Shown here: in pieces, positions 45,979 to 55,194 of the stretch
Numbering within the stretch: the stretch's first letter is position 1
Layout of the letters: every line of letters starts with the position of its first letter
Translations under genes and position numbers: made by a program
Assembly: GCF_025717605.1 (NCBI RefSeq)
Contig: NZ_JAJIRQ010000006.1
Coordinates: 192,015 to 256,014, forward strand
Reading direction: 5' to 3'
DNA: 64,000 nt
DNA from: Paucibacter sp. TC2R-5
GTDB lineage: Bacteria; Pseudomonadota; Gammaproteobacteria; Burkholderiales; Burkholderiaceae_C
Notes under the pieces: model-generated
Told to the model about the DNA's origin: nothing
Databases searched by the model: none
The model's input: only the letters and a program-made list of their open reading frames with translations

Positions 45979-46866
45979 ATGCGTATCCGTTCCCCTTCTT
46001 TGCATGAGCTGCATGCATTTGCGGCTTCGGCCCGGCTCGGCAGCTTTTCGAAAGCGGCCGAAGAGCTCTGCGTCACCCAGGGCGCCATCAGTCGCGCCAT
46101 CGCGCATCTTGAAGAGCAGTTGGGCCAGACGTTTTTTGTACGCCAGTCTCGCGGTATCGAATTGACGGCGCGCGGCCGTGACTATCTCAGCCAAATCAGC
46201 GCCGCCTTGCAAACCTTGGAGTCCGCAGCGACCGCCCAGCGTTCGCCGGACATCCCGACCCGGCTGCGCTTGGCCGTGCCACCCACCTTGGCCGCCAAAT
46301 GGCTGATCCCTCGCCTGGCCGATTGGCAGGCCCTGCATCCGCAAATTTCGCTCTCCTTGGCCCCTTCGCAATATGACGAAGACTTCAGCGACGCTGACAT
46401 CGACGCCTGGCTACGACCGAGCAGCGGCAGCTTCCCCAGCGGCATAGACGCCGAGTACATCGTCGGCCGCGAGCTGGTGGCGATCTGCCACCCCAAAGAC
46501 CTGCAAGGCAGCGATGCGCTGAGTGAGCCGGTCGATCTTTTGAGTCGCCCGCTGCTGTGCAATACCAACTACCAACAGAACTGGCGCCTCTGGCTGGACT
46601 CCGTCGGCCTGGGCGCGCATGAGTTCAAGCCCAGCGCCGACTTCGAGCAGGTTTCCATGCTGGTGCAGGCAGTGGTGGCCGGCTTGGGCGTGGCCGTCGT
46701 GCAGCGCTGCTTGATAGACGATGAACTCGGTGCCGGGCGCATCGTCATGCCATTTGAAGACAAGGTTGCCTTCACGGTTGGCTATATGCTTTGCACCCGC
46801 CGCGCCAGTCACTCCAATCGGGCCTTGCAGCAATTGCTGCAATGGCTGAAGGCGCAGGCGGCTTAA
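45979..46866 (+). CDS. LysR-family transcriptional regulator, GcvA-like
   Basis: This 295-residue regulator has an N-terminal winged helix (SLHELHAFAASARLGSFSKA, then TQGAISRAIAHLEEQLG) and a C-terminal substrate-binding domain. The sequence PTLAAKWLIPRLADWQALHP places it in the GcvA-like subgroup. Its target is not apparent, since the neighbours are an SRPBCC protein and a RAYT. Confidence 0.93.
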   Translation: MRIRSPSLHELHAFAASARLGSFSKAAEELCVTQGAISRAIAHLEEQLGQTFFVRQSRGIELTARGRDYLSQISAALQTLESAATAQRSPDIPTRLRLAVPPTLAAKWLIPRLADWQALHPQISLSLAPSQYDEDFSDADIDAWLRPSSGSFPSGIDAEYIVGRELVAICHPKDLQGSDALSEPVDLLSRPLLCNTNYQQNWRLWLDSVGLGAHEFKPSADFEQVSMLVQAVVAGLGVAVVQRCLIDDELGAGRIVMPFEDKVAFTVGYMLCTRRASHSNRALQQLLQWLKAQAA

Positions 46867-46868
46867 GC

Positions 46869-47774
46869 CTACCTTGTCCCCAGTGCAGCCGCCTGTTCGT
46901 AGGCTGAGATCAGGCGGCTAACGCGCGACACCGACAGCCCCAAGAGCGCCGCCAAGGCACTCATCGTTTGCCCCGCCTCGGTGTGAGCGCGGTACAGCGC
47001 TTGTTCGCGCGAGTCGCTGTCGCGCAAACATGCTGGCCAGTCAAAGCCCCCGCTTACCGCAGGGCTGTGCGGGCTTTTGGCAGTTGGAGGCTTGGTTTGA
47101 GCTGCAGCTTGGGTGGACGTTGGGCCGAGCGCCAGCATGGCCTTGGCGAAGGCCTCATCACCCAAAAATATCTGCTGCCGCAAGCGCCCCGGCCAGAGCT
47201 GCAAAGCCGGCTCTTTGACGACCAATTTGGCATAGCGTTCGGCGGCCTGCCGTTGATCGGCCGGGTTACGCAGCTCCCGTCCAAGCACATAACGCCACAG
47301 GCCGACTACATCCAACCACGCCGGCGCGGCCTCGAGACCGGCGTGCGCAGCGAAGCTGGACCAGGGCCACTGCTCAGGCGAGGCCACCAGGCCCATGCGC
47401 AAGGGGTTGAGCTCCACATAGCGGCAGGCATCGAGCAGATGCGCCTCGCGATCAACCAAGACTGCCTTGAAGCGGCCACGGAACAGCGCGCCTTCGCCGC
47501 GCCGCTGGTGCATGTGATGCTGGGTGTAAACGCCGCCCAAATGGCGCATCAAACGCGACAGATTGGCACGGCGGGTGTACAGCAGCAAATGGTAATGGTC
47601 GGGCAGCACGCAAAAGGCCAGCAGCTGGGCGTCAAAGCGTTGCATGGTTTGGGCCACGAGGCTTAAGAAGGCCGCACGGTCGGACTCCTGCGCGAAGGCC
47701 GCGTGACCCGCCTCAGACCAAGCGCTGACGTGGTAAACCGCACCGGGGAATTCAATGCGTGGAGGGCGAGCCAT
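46869..47774 (-). CDS. REP-associated tyrosine transposase (RAYT, Y1 HUH family)
   Basis: This 301-residue single-copy HUH endonuclease starts MARPPRIEFPGAVYHVSAW. It has the metal-binding HUH-type motif in PDHYHLLL, a catalytic Tyr in the helix CRYVELNPLRMG, and the WPWSSF motif common in RAYTs. The C-terminal helix-turn-helix TMSALAALLGLSVSRVSRL is seen in many family members. RAYTs move or maintain REP palindromes and are usually domesticated. The upstream region has inverted CCTGACCCC motifs. The ATG at 47774 is used, since the frame before it starts with TTG. Confidence 0.9.
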   Translation of the reverse strand: MARPPRIEFPGAVYHVSAWSEAGHAAFAQESDRAAFLSLVAQTMQRFDAQLLAFCVLPDHYHLLLYTRRANLSRLMRHLGGVYTQHHMHQRRGEGALFRGRFKAVLVDREAHLLDACRYVELNPLRMGLVASPEQWPWSSFAAHAGLEAAPAWLDVVGLWRYVLGRELRNPADQRQAAERYAKLVVKEPALQLWPGRLRQQIFLGDEAFAKAMLALGPTSTQAAAQTKPPTAKSPHSPAVSGGFDWPACLRDSDSREQALYRAHTEAGQTMSALAALLGLSVSRVSRLISAYEQAAALGTR

Positions 47775-47810
47775 GCCCAAACATAGTCCAGCCCACTCGA
47801 AAAGGCAAGG

Positions 47811-47899
47811 CCTGACCCCGCCCTAGTCCAGCCGAAGCCCGCATCAAAGCCACATCAGTCACGGCAGGTCCGACAGCCACGATCTGGTCGGGGGTCAGG
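47811..47899. repeat. Inverted CCTGACCCC/GGGGTCAGG pair upstream of the RAYT gene
   Basis: CCTGACCCC (47811-47819) and GGGGTCAGG (47891-47899) are perfect 9-bp inverted repeats 71 bases apart. TAGTCCAGCC is also repeated directly at about 47785 and 47824. Such motifs around a RAYT are candidates for its recognised REP or BIME sequence. Confidence 0.55.
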
Positions 47900-47914
47900 T
47901 CATTCAAAAACTCG

Positions 47915-48442
47915 TCAATGCTTGGGATGCAGACCTTCAAGCACCGTCAACACGGCCGCGTCGCCCATATTGCGGGCGTCTGCCAACTCGCCGCCATTGG
48001 TGGCGCTGAGCACCTCGCCGTCGCGCTTGAGCACCGCCACCGCTGGGATGCCTTTCTTCAAGGACACGCCCATCTGGGCGGCCAAATCGGTGTTGCGATC
48101 AAAGCGCCCCACATTGACCTTCAGCAACACCAAGCGCTTGTCCACGTGCTCGGCCAAGCTGCCCGCGCTCATCTTCTTGTCGAGCGCCACGCAGTCACCG
48201 CACCAATTGGCACCGAAGACCACCAGCACATTTTTCTGCTGTGCCTGCGCCTTGGCCAGCGCGAGATTCAGCTCGGCGCGCGCATCGGCCGCCTCGTTAT
48301 AGATTTGTTTGACGCTGCTCGGAACCGCCGTTGCAGGCAAAGCCCTCGGTGCGCTGGCCGAGCTGGCGGCCTGACTCTGAGCATGGGCGGGCAGCACCGC
48401 AGACAGCGAGGCAAAAGAAATGATGGCGGCAAGGAGCTTCAT
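47915..48442 (-). CDS. Secreted thioredoxin-fold protein
   Basis: This 175-residue protein has a signal peptide (MKLLAAIISFASLSAVLPAHA) and a thioredoxin fold with the redox motif WCGDC in LVVFGANWCGDCVALDKKM. The cis-Pro segment is KKGIPAVAVL. It resembles DUF255/thioredoxin_7-type disulfide reductases of the periplasm. The substrate is unknown. The start at 48442 gives the signal peptide directly; a longer frame upstream is less likely. Confidence 0.88.
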   Translation of the reverse strand: MKLLAAIISFASLSAVLPAHAQSQAASSASAPRALPATAVPSSVKQIYNEAADARAELNLALAKAQAQQKNVLVVFGANWCGDCVALDKKMSAGSLAEHVDKRLVLLKVNVGRFDRNTDLAAQMGVSLKKGIPAVAVLKRDGEVLSATNGGELADARNMGDAAVLTVLEGLHPKH

Positions 48443-48536
48443 AGGAGGCGATGAAATTTGAATGAGGCCGAGTTTGCCACGCACGAGATGCGGTACAAAG
48501 CGGCACCTCCCTCGCTACGCATCGAAAGAAAATCCC

Positions 48537-49469
48537 ATGGCGGCTTCCAGCCTGTTTGCCTTGATCGACGACATTGCCACTTTGCTGGACGACGTGGCCC
48601 TGCTCAGCAAGGCTGCCGCCAAGCAGACCACCGGCGTGCTCGGCGACGACCTGGCCCTCAACGCCCAGCAAGTCAGCGGCGTAGCCGCCGAGCGCGAGTT
48701 GCCGGTCGTTTGGGCCGTGGCCAAGGGCTCGGCTCGCAACAAGGCAATATTGGTACCGGGCGCATTAGCCATCAGTGCCTGGGCGCCCTGGGCCGTGACC
48801 CCGCTGCTGATGGTGGGCGGCACCTATCTCTGCTTCGAGGGCTTCGAAAAGATCGCCGAGAAGCTGCTGCACAGCGCCGACGATGAAGCCAAGACGCAGC
48901 AAGCACTGAAAACAGCCGCACTCCATTCGGCGCAAGACCTGCTCGACTTCGAGCGCGACAAGATCAAGGGCGCCATCCGCACCGACTTTGTGCTCTCGGC
49001 CGAGATCATCGCCATCACCCTGGGCACCGTTGCCGCCGCCTCCTTCCCCAAGCAGGTGCTGGTCTTGAGCGGCATCGCGGTGCTGATGACCATAGGCGTC
49101 TACGGCCTGGTGGCGGCGATCGTCAAGCTGGATGATGCCGGCCTCTATCTGAGTCGAAGCAAACTCGCACCGCTGCGCGGCTTGGGCAGAGGCATGGTCA
49201 GCCTGGCACCCGGCTTGATGCGCACGCTGATGGTGGTGGGCACGATCGCGATGTTCTTGGTCGGTGGCGGCATCCTCAGCCATGGTCTGCCGCAGCTCCA
49301 CGGCTTGGCCCCGGCGCTGGCTGCCCACCTGGGCCCAGCGGCGCCGCTGGCTGGCTTGATTGTTGACGGCTTGGTTGGCCTGGCCGCTGGCGCCATCGCG
49401 GTGGCCGTGTTCACCTTGGGACAGCGGCTCTGGCGCATCGCCCGAGGCCAGGCCGAGGGTCAGGTCTGA
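48537..49469 (+). CDS. DUF808 family inner-membrane protein (YedI-like)
   Basis: This 310-residue protein matches the DUF808 family: N-terminal SSLFALIDDIATLLDDVALL and KQTTGVLGDDLALNAQQV, followed by several membrane segments (about residues 75-95, 165-205, 235-265 and 275-300). It is a conserved inner-membrane protein of unknown transport or stress role. The ATG at 48537 begins the conserved region exactly. Confidence 0.9.
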   Translation: MAASSLFALIDDIATLLDDVALLSKAAAKQTTGVLGDDLALNAQQVSGVAAERELPVVWAVAKGSARNKAILVPGALAISAWAPWAVTPLLMVGGTYLCFEGFEKIAEKLLHSADDEAKTQQALKTAALHSAQDLLDFERDKIKGAIRTDFVLSAEIIAITLGTVAAASFPKQVLVLSGIAVLMTIGVYGLVAAIVKLDDAGLYLSRSKLAPLRGLGRGMVSLAPGLMRTLMVVGTIAMFLVGGGILSHGLPQLHGLAPALAAHLGPAAPLAGLIVDGLVGLAAGAIAVAVFTLGQRLWRIARGQAEGQV

Positions 49470-49537
49470 ACCCTGTTGAAAGGGCGGAGCTGCCGCAGCA
49501 CTGGCGCGAATATGACAGTCCGGAGTAGGATGCCGGC

Positions 49538-49765
49538 ATGAAAATTTACCAAATCGAAGTCCAGAAGTTCAAGGCCGCCTCGAACAATATCCACGGTCAG
49601 GTGCTGTTCAAGGTCGATGCCCTGATCAACCCCAAGGCCGAAGTCGAGGGCATTGAGCCTAGCACCATCATTGCGCTGACCGAGAAGAATGCGCGCGTGC
49701 TGATGGCCTTGCTGAAGGCGCAACTGGCTGAATTCGACGGCAAGAAAGCGCGCAGCCGCTTCTAA
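49538..49765 (+). CDS. Small conserved hypothetical protein
   Basis: This 75-residue protein begins MKIYQIEVQKFKAASNNIHG and has alternating charged and hydrophobic residues, with a C-terminal helix NARVLMALLKAQLAEF. It appears soluble and cytoplasmic, likely alpha/beta. No function is recognised. It is closely followed by the YecA family gene, and its codon usage resembles the core genome. Confidence 0.75.
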   Translation: MKIYQIEVQKFKAASNNIHGQVLFKVDALINPKAEVEGIEPSTIIALTEKNARVLMALLKAQLAEFDGKKARSRF

Positions 49766-49790
49766 GACCTGGGCCTGCGACAATCACGCG

Positions 49791-50441
49791 ATGGAATATC
49801 CCCAATACGATCCCCAATCCGACAATCTGCCACTCTCTGACGAGGAGTTGTCGACGCTGGATGACATGCTGACCAAATTGCCCACCGAGGCCTCGATGAA
49901 TATCGAAGCACTGGACGGCTTCCTGGCAGCGCTGCTTTTGAGCCCGAAGCCCTTGGCCGATTTGCCCGGTGCAGCCTGGCTGCCGCTAGCCTGGGGCGGC
50001 GACGGTGACGACCTCGAAGCTTCGACCAAACCCGAAAACTACCCCTTCGCCAGCGGCAAGCAGCGCAAGCGCGTGACCCTGCTGGTGCTGCGCCATCTGC
50101 GCTCGATTGCCTGGCAGTGGACAGCCAAGCCGGAGTTGTGGGAGCCGATCTTCAGCGTCGCTGAAAGCGATGTCGAAGGTGAGCCCGATCTGACCGATGC
50201 CGAAGAATGGGCGATTGGCTTCCTGACCGCCGTGGACCTGGCCCCCGAGGCTTGGGAGCCGCTGTTTGACGACGCCGTCACCGGCCCACTGCTGGCTCCG
50301 GTCGCCTTGTTGGGTGGCGACGAGACGCAACTCAGCGATGAGGAGCGCGCCCGCCTGGCCGACCCCAAGGAGCGCGATGCTCTCAGCCGCGCGGTGCTGG
50401 ACAATGTGCTGCTGCTCTGGGCCGCACGCAACAAGCATTGA
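49791..50441 (+). CDS. YecA/UPF0149 family protein
   Basis: This 216-residue protein resembles YgfB/YecA proteins: SDEELSTLDDMLTKLP and MNIEALDGFLAALLLSP form the typical N-terminal helices, followed by an acidic helical body. The C-terminal SEC-C zinc-binding motif found in some relatives is missing. Function unproven. Its stop codon directly abuts the following M48 protease gene. Confidence 0.83.
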   Translation: MEYPQYDPQSDNLPLSDEELSTLDDMLTKLPTEASMNIEALDGFLAALLLSPKPLADLPGAAWLPLAWGGDGDDLEASTKPENYPFASGKQRKRVTLLVLRHLRSIAWQWTAKPELWEPIFSVAESDVEGEPDLTDAEEWAIGFLTAVDLAPEAWEPLFDDAVTGPLLAPVALLGGDETQLSDEERARLADPKERDALSRAVLDNVLLLWAARNKH

Positions 50442-51980
50442 ATGAGGCCCTTGCCTAAGGCATTGCTTCGCCGGGCGGCCTACGCCGCCTTGTTGATCGC
50501 CTTGGGTGCCCTGAGCGCTTGCGGCACGACTTCGGTCAACCCCGTCACCGGCAAGACCGAGCGCACGGTGATGGACGAGGCCAGCGAAATCGCCGAGGGC
50601 CGCAAGGCCCACGCGCAGGTGCTGCAGGAGTACACCCAGCTTGCCGACCCCAAGCTGCAAGCCTATGTGAACGAGCTGGGCCAACGCTTGGCCAAGGCTT
50701 CGCACCGCAGCCACCTAACTTGGCATTTCACCGTGCTTGACAGCCCTGAGGTCAATGCCTTTGCGCTGCCCGGCGGCTATGTCTATGTGACACGCGGCAT
50801 CATGGCTTACCTGGAGAGCGAGGCCGATCTGGCCGGCGTGATCGGGCATGAAATCGGCCATGTCACCGCCCGACACGGTGCGCAGCGCGCTACCCGCCAA
50901 CAAAGCGCCGGCATCGGTGTGCTGGCCGCCAGCGTGCTCGGCGCGGTGCTGGAGTCGCAAGGCCTGGGCGGCGCCGGTCAGTTGATCGGTCAAGCCTCAC
51001 AAAGCGTGGCCGCCGGCTATAACGCGTCCTATGGACGCGAGCAAGAATTGCAGGCCGATGGTCTGGGCGCCGAGTATTTGTCACGCAGCCACTACGACCC
51101 CAAAAACATGGTGGACGTGATCCATGTGCTGAAGAACCAGGAGCGCTTTGCCGCCGAGCAGGCTAGGCTGGAAGGTCGGCCCGCCCCCAGCGGTAGCAGC
51201 TGGCTGGCCTCGCATCCCAGCAATGATCAGCGTCTGAGTCAAATCAGCCAAACGGCCCAGCAATATGCCGGCATTGACGGCAGCAAGAATTACCAAGACG
51301 ACGGTCGCGCCCGCTACCTGGCCGCCATTGAAGGTATCAGCTATGGCGAGAGCGCCGAGCAAGGCCTGAGCCGGGGGCGTAATTTCTATCACCCGGGCCT
51401 GGGCTTCGCCCTGACCGCGCCTGCCGGCTGGAAGATCCAGAACGGCGCCGAAGCGCTGATCCTGAGCAACCCGGAGCAGGATGCTGGCCTGGTGCTGCGC
51501 CCCGTGCCGGCCAAGTTCAGCGGCAGCCACGAGCAAATCCTGCGCCAGATCTTGCCGCAAGCAGAGCAGGTGCAAGTCGACAAGCTGTCGCTGGGCGGCC
51601 TGCCGGCCAGCCATATCAACGCCGTGCAGCGCAACGCCCAGGGCCAGCGTCTGCCGATCGAATTCACCCTCATCAGCGGGCCGAACAAGGCCAACTACAT
51701 GCTGATCTACCGCGCCCGCGATGCCAATGCGATGGCGCGCGCCTCGCGCCGGATGCAGGAAGCCGAAGCCAGCTTCCGCCCCATGACGCCGGCCGACCGC
51801 GCTGCCGCCAAACCCTGGGTTTTGCGCAGCGTGACCATGCCGGCGGGCGGCTTCGCCCAGTTGGCCAAGACCTCGCCGCTGGGTGAACGTGCCGAGGCCC
51901 AGCTGCGCCTGCTGAACGGCGCCTTGGACGCTGACCCGAAACCGGGTCAGAAGGTCAAGATCGTGGCAAGCGCGCCCTGA
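50442..51980 (+). CDS. M48-family metalloprotease lipoprotein (BepA-like)
   Basis: This 512-residue outer-membrane-directed lipoprotein has a lipobox (LSACG at about residues 23-27) and a zinc protease domain with HEIGH at residues 136-140 and the third ligand in a later QELQADGLG motif. A helical C-terminal half follows. BepA-like proteases maintain LptD and other outer-membrane proteins. The N-terminal PVTGKTERTVMDEASEIAEG segment matches the group. Confidence 0.93.
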   Translation: MRPLPKALLRRAAYAALLIALGALSACGTTSVNPVTGKTERTVMDEASEIAEGRKAHAQVLQEYTQLADPKLQAYVNELGQRLAKASHRSHLTWHFTVLDSPEVNAFALPGGYVYVTRGIMAYLESEADLAGVIGHEIGHVTARHGAQRATRQQSAGIGVLAASVLGAVLESQGLGGAGQLIGQASQSVAAGYNASYGREQELQADGLGAEYLSRSHYDPKNMVDVIHVLKNQERFAAEQARLEGRPAPSGSSWLASHPSNDQRLSQISQTAQQYAGIDGSKNYQDDGRARYLAAIEGISYGESAEQGLSRGRNFYHPGLGFALTAPAGWKIQNGAEALILSNPEQDAGLVLRPVPAKFSGSHEQILRQILPQAEQVQVDKLSLGGLPASHINAVQRNAQGQRLPIEFTLISGPNKANYMLIYRARDANAMARASRRMQEAEASFRPMTPADRAAAKPWVLRSVTMPAGGFAQLAKTSPLGERAEAQLRLLNGALDADPKPGQKVKIVASAP

Positions 51981-51989
51981 TCCGCTGCC

Positions 51990-54758
51990 TCAAGGCTGGG
52001 CGGGCTGGGCGCGGCCCAAATGCTGCAGCCAAAAAGCTTCGTACTTGCGGTGCCAGCCCACGGTCTTGACCGCGCCGCCCATGCCGTGCTCGCCGTCCGG
52101 GTCCAGGAAGAGATCAACCAAGCCTTCCTTGCCGGACTCCAACAGCGCGCGGTAGACATTCACCGTGTCTTGATACAAGACGTTAGGGTCCATCATGCCG
52201 TGCACCAGCAGCAGTGGCTTTTTCAGGCCTTTGGCCATGGGCAGCAGCGAGTATTTGCGCAGATTGGGCTTGCTTCTATCGACCTTGCCGATGGTGCGTC
52301 CGCTGTACCAGCTGTTGTAGTTCTCCCATTCGGTCGGTCCCGCTCCGGCGATGCCTGCGGCAAACAGATCGGGCTTGTTGTACATCGTGTACTGGGTCTG
52401 GAAACCGCCAAAACTCCAGCCATTCAGGCCGACACGTGCCGGGTCGATGCCGAAGTTGGCACGCATATGGGCGAACAAATCCTCCAAGTCCTCGGTCTGC
52501 GGCAGGCCAGGGTTCTCCCAGTTCGCATCGGAGAAGCGTCGGCCGTAGTTCGAGTGTCCGCGTGAATCGATCGTCACCATCACATAGCCATGCTTGGCCG
52601 CCATATACATGGCGAACACATAGGCGCTGGGCTGAAAGCTGTCGGCCTCGACCGAATGGCGGTCGTTCAAGGGGCCGCCGTAGATGTAGACGACCGCCGG
52701 GCGCTTGTCGGCAGCGGTCCAGCCATTGGGTTTGAACACATAGGCGGGGATGCTGTCGCCATGGCGGTTCTTGAACGAGAAGCCCTCGGGACGCAATACA
52801 TCGACCTCGGCCCAGGCCTTGTCATGGCTGTCGGTCAAGACCTTGCTGGAGCCCTTGCCGGAATCGATCAGCTTCAGCTCCGGCCGAGCTGCCCAGTTGC
52901 CTGCGTTGGCCGATAACCATAGCCCGTCATAGGAGACCACGCCGTTGCGGTGATAGTCGCCGGTAACGCCCAGCGCTTGCATCGCGCCGTCGGCCAGATT
53001 GACGCGGAACAGATTCATTGCCGCCAGGTCACCCTTGTTGGCGACGACAAACATGGCCTTGCTATCGGGCGTAAAGCCCAGCACCTGATGCGCCTCGAAC
53101 TCGCCCTTGCCGCCTTCCAGCAAGGGGCGCAGGCTGCGCGCCGCGATATCCCAGCCATAAGGCTGGCGAAAACCCTTCTCGTCCAGCGTCAGTACCAGCG
53201 TCTTGCCGTCCGGTGTGAACTGCGGGTTGACGACGTTGACAACCTCGTGGCCCACATCGCCGCGTCGCTCCAAAACCAGCTCCGGCTTGGCATTCTCATC
53301 CGCGCCGCCGATGTAGACGCGCAGCAATTCTTTCTCGCGCTCCCAGGTGCTGAAGGCATAGCGGCTGCCGTCGCGCGCCCAGGCAATCGGGCTCAGCTCA
53401 AACCAGCTGTCACCACCCGCATGGGTGAAGACCGGCGCAGGCTGCTTAGCCGGTGCATCCTCGAGGCCGGGCACCTTGCGGATATAGATCGCCAGCGGCT
53501 TGTTCGTCAGCTTGTCGTCGGAGACCTCGCGGTCGACCTTTTTGGCCGTGGCGAAACGCTCGGCGTAATTCATGATCTCGACCTTGCGGCCGCTCGGCTC
53601 AGGCGCGGGCTTGCCCTCTTCGGCAGGCTTGAGCGGTGCCCGGCCGACCAAGGCCATCCAGCGGCCGTCTTCGCTGATCGTGGTGGACTCGATCTGGTAC
53701 TTCTTCTCGGCATCATCCGGGTGGATCAGCTCGCGGTTGAGCACTTGCACGCCGCCGGCGCCAAGCCTTGCGCGCAGCACGCGCTTGTCGTCCATATAGA
53801 CATAAGCCTGATCATCGGCGCTGTAGGCGACCATGCGCAAAGCTCGCGAAGTCGACTGCAGCGGCATGATCTTGCTGTCACCGGCGACCCAGCGGAACAG
53901 ACCGCCGCGGTAGGCAAAGATCAACTCATCCTTGTGATTGGCCCAGACGATTTGAGTCGCACCGGGATACAAATCGGTCGGCTTGAGCTTGTCCTTGGCC
54001 TGCTTTTTCTTCAGCTCGTCGCGCCACTCCCATTGCTCTTTGTCTTTCTCGGGCTTGTCGGCTGCCGCAGAGGCGGCCGAGGCTGGGCTCGCAGCTGCCA
54101 GCGGCTTGCCGGCCCGCTTGGCTTCCAATGCTTGCGCCGCGAGCTTCTCGGCCTCGGCTTCGGCCTTGTCGATCGCCTTTTGGGCGTCGTCGCGGGCCTT
54201 CTTGGCGGCGTAATCCTTCTTCACCTGCTCCAGGGCAGCCGCTTCCCATTGACCCAGGTCGACAGGGGCTCCGAGCAGATAGGCCGCCTGCGCCTCTTCC
54301 TTGGCTTGCCGCTCGGCGGTTTCGCTGCGCTTTTGCTGCAGTTTTTTATCGAAACGAGCCAGATCTTCCGGCGCATCAAAAGCGGCCATCAGCGCAGGCG
54401 AAGTCAGGCGCTGCGTCTTGCCGGTCTTGCTGTCATGCACATAGAGATCGGTCCCCGGCTCGCCGAAGGGATTCCAAAGGTAGGCCAGGTAGCGGCCGCT
54501 GTGGCTGAACTCGGGGGATTTGGCGTTCTCGCCGCGATACGGCTCGGCACGAAAGACTTGCTCCAGCTTCAAGCCGGCCGGCGCCGGGGCCACCGGTTGT
54601 GCAAGCGCCGACAAGGTCAGCGCGCTCATCAGCGCCGCCATCAGACAGCTGGTGGCCAAGGCCTTGCTGCGCTTGGCATTCTCAAGTGGGTGTGGGGTTT
54701 TCTTGTGGTTCAACAAACCGCGTTCTCCAGGCTCGCCCAGGGTCAGGGCAGCCGGCAT
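51990..54758 (-). CDS. S9 prolyl-oligopeptidase family serine peptidase
   Basis: This protein has about 922 residues: an N-terminal signal region (LATSCLMAALMSALTLSALAQ), a beta-propeller part with charged coiled-coil insertions (KDYAAKKARDDAQKAIDKAE at about residues 190-220), and a C-terminal alpha/beta hydrolase. The catalytic Ser is S782 in NGWSFGGFQ and the His is H891 in DGEHGMGG. It probably degrades peptides in the periplasm. The ATG at 54758 is one of several possible starts: the signal peptide begins about 40 residues into this frame, so a later start is plausible. Confidence 0.9.
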   Translation of the reverse strand: MPAALTLGEPGERGLLNHKKTPHPLENAKRSKALATSCLMAALMSALTLSALAQPVAPAPAGLKLEQVFRAEPYRGENAKSPEFSHSGRYLAYLWNPFGEPGTDLYVHDSKTGKTQRLTSPALMAAFDAPEDLARFDKKLQQKRSETAERQAKEEAQAAYLLGAPVDLGQWEAAALEQVKKDYAAKKARDDAQKAIDKAEAEAEKLAAQALEAKRAGKPLAAASPASAASAAADKPEKDKEQWEWRDELKKKQAKDKLKPTDLYPGATQIVWANHKDELIFAYRGGLFRWVAGDSKIMPLQSTSRALRMVAYSADDQAYVYMDDKRVLRARLGAGGVQVLNRELIHPDDAEKKYQIESTTISEDGRWMALVGRAPLKPAEEGKPAPEPSGRKVEIMNYAERFATAKKVDREVSDDKLTNKPLAIYIRKVPGLEDAPAKQPAPVFTHAGGDSWFELSPIAWARDGSRYAFSTWEREKELLRVYIGGADENAKPELVLERRGDVGHEVVNVVNPQFTPDGKTLVLTLDEKGFRQPYGWDIAARSLRPLLEGGKGEFEAHQVLGFTPDSKAMFVVANKGDLAAMNLFRVNLADGAMQALGVTGDYHRNGVVSYDGLWLSANAGNWAARPELKLIDSGKGSSKVLTDSHDKAWAEVDVLRPEGFSFKNRHGDSIPAYVFKPNGWTAADKRPAVVYIYGGPLNDRHSVEADSFQPSAYVFAMYMAAKHGYVMVTIDSRGHSNYGRRFSDANWENPGLPQTEDLEDLFAHMRANFGIDPARVGLNGWSFGGFQTQYTMYNKPDLFAAGIAGAGPTEWENYNSWYSGRTIGKVDRSKPNLRKYSLLPMAKGLKKPLLLVHGMMDPNVLYQDTVNVYRALLESGKEGLVDLFLDPDGEHGMGGAVKTVGWHRKYEAFWLQHLGRAQPAQP

Positions 54759-54836
54759 TCTAAAAGGCCGGCCCCTGGTCAAACGATGGTCATGGCCGCT
54801 GAACGCCCTGTCAGCCAATTCAGGCAAACTCGCGCC

Positions 54837-55148
54837 ATGAACCTCAGCACCGTGTTGGCCGCCGCCGGCCTTTTGACTTGTATCTTCCTGGCGATTCGCA
54901 TGTGCTTGAGCCCACGCTTGCGCCAGCAAATGGACGCGCGCCTGCGCCGCGCCGCCTGGGGCTTGCGCGATGCCGGCCACCGCTTGGGTGTTTACTGGCG
55001 CAGCCGGCGCTTCAAAAAATCAGCCGCCAGCGAGGCCGACGCGGCGATACGCCGCGCCAAAACGGCGCACAAGCCCGACGGCGAATGGGACGGCAATGTC
55101 TACCGTCCCAAGAGCTTTGGCAAAGACAAGCCGCGCAAACCGCACTGA
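54837..55148 (+). CDS. Small membrane-anchored hypothetical protein
   Basis: This 103-residue protein has one N-terminal membrane segment (LSTVLAAAGLLTCIFLAIRMCL) followed by a strongly basic cytoplasmic tail and a conserved-looking end, PDGEWDGNVYRPKSFGKDK. It diverges from the S9 peptidase gene with 78 bases between them. No function is recognised. Confidence 0.72.
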   Translation: MNLSTVLAAAGLLTCIFLAIRMCLSPRLRQQMDARLRRAAWGLRDAGHRLGVYWRSRRFKKSAASEADAAIRRAKTAHKPDGEWDGNVYRPKSFGKDKPRKPH

Positions 55149-55194
55149 AGACCGTCTTCGCCAAGGTCAGCGCATTTGGCGCGGGCTCGCCGGC

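Noticed and set aside
47752..47940. 62-codon minus-strand frame between the RAYT and thioredoxin genes
   Set aside because: It covers the inverted motifs and overlaps both neighbours' edges; no homology recognised.
52950..55148. A 732-codon plus-strand frame
   Set aside because: It lies almost wholly antisense to the S9 peptidase gene, whose active-site motifs are clear. Only the last 103 codons, from the ATG at 54837, look like a real gene.
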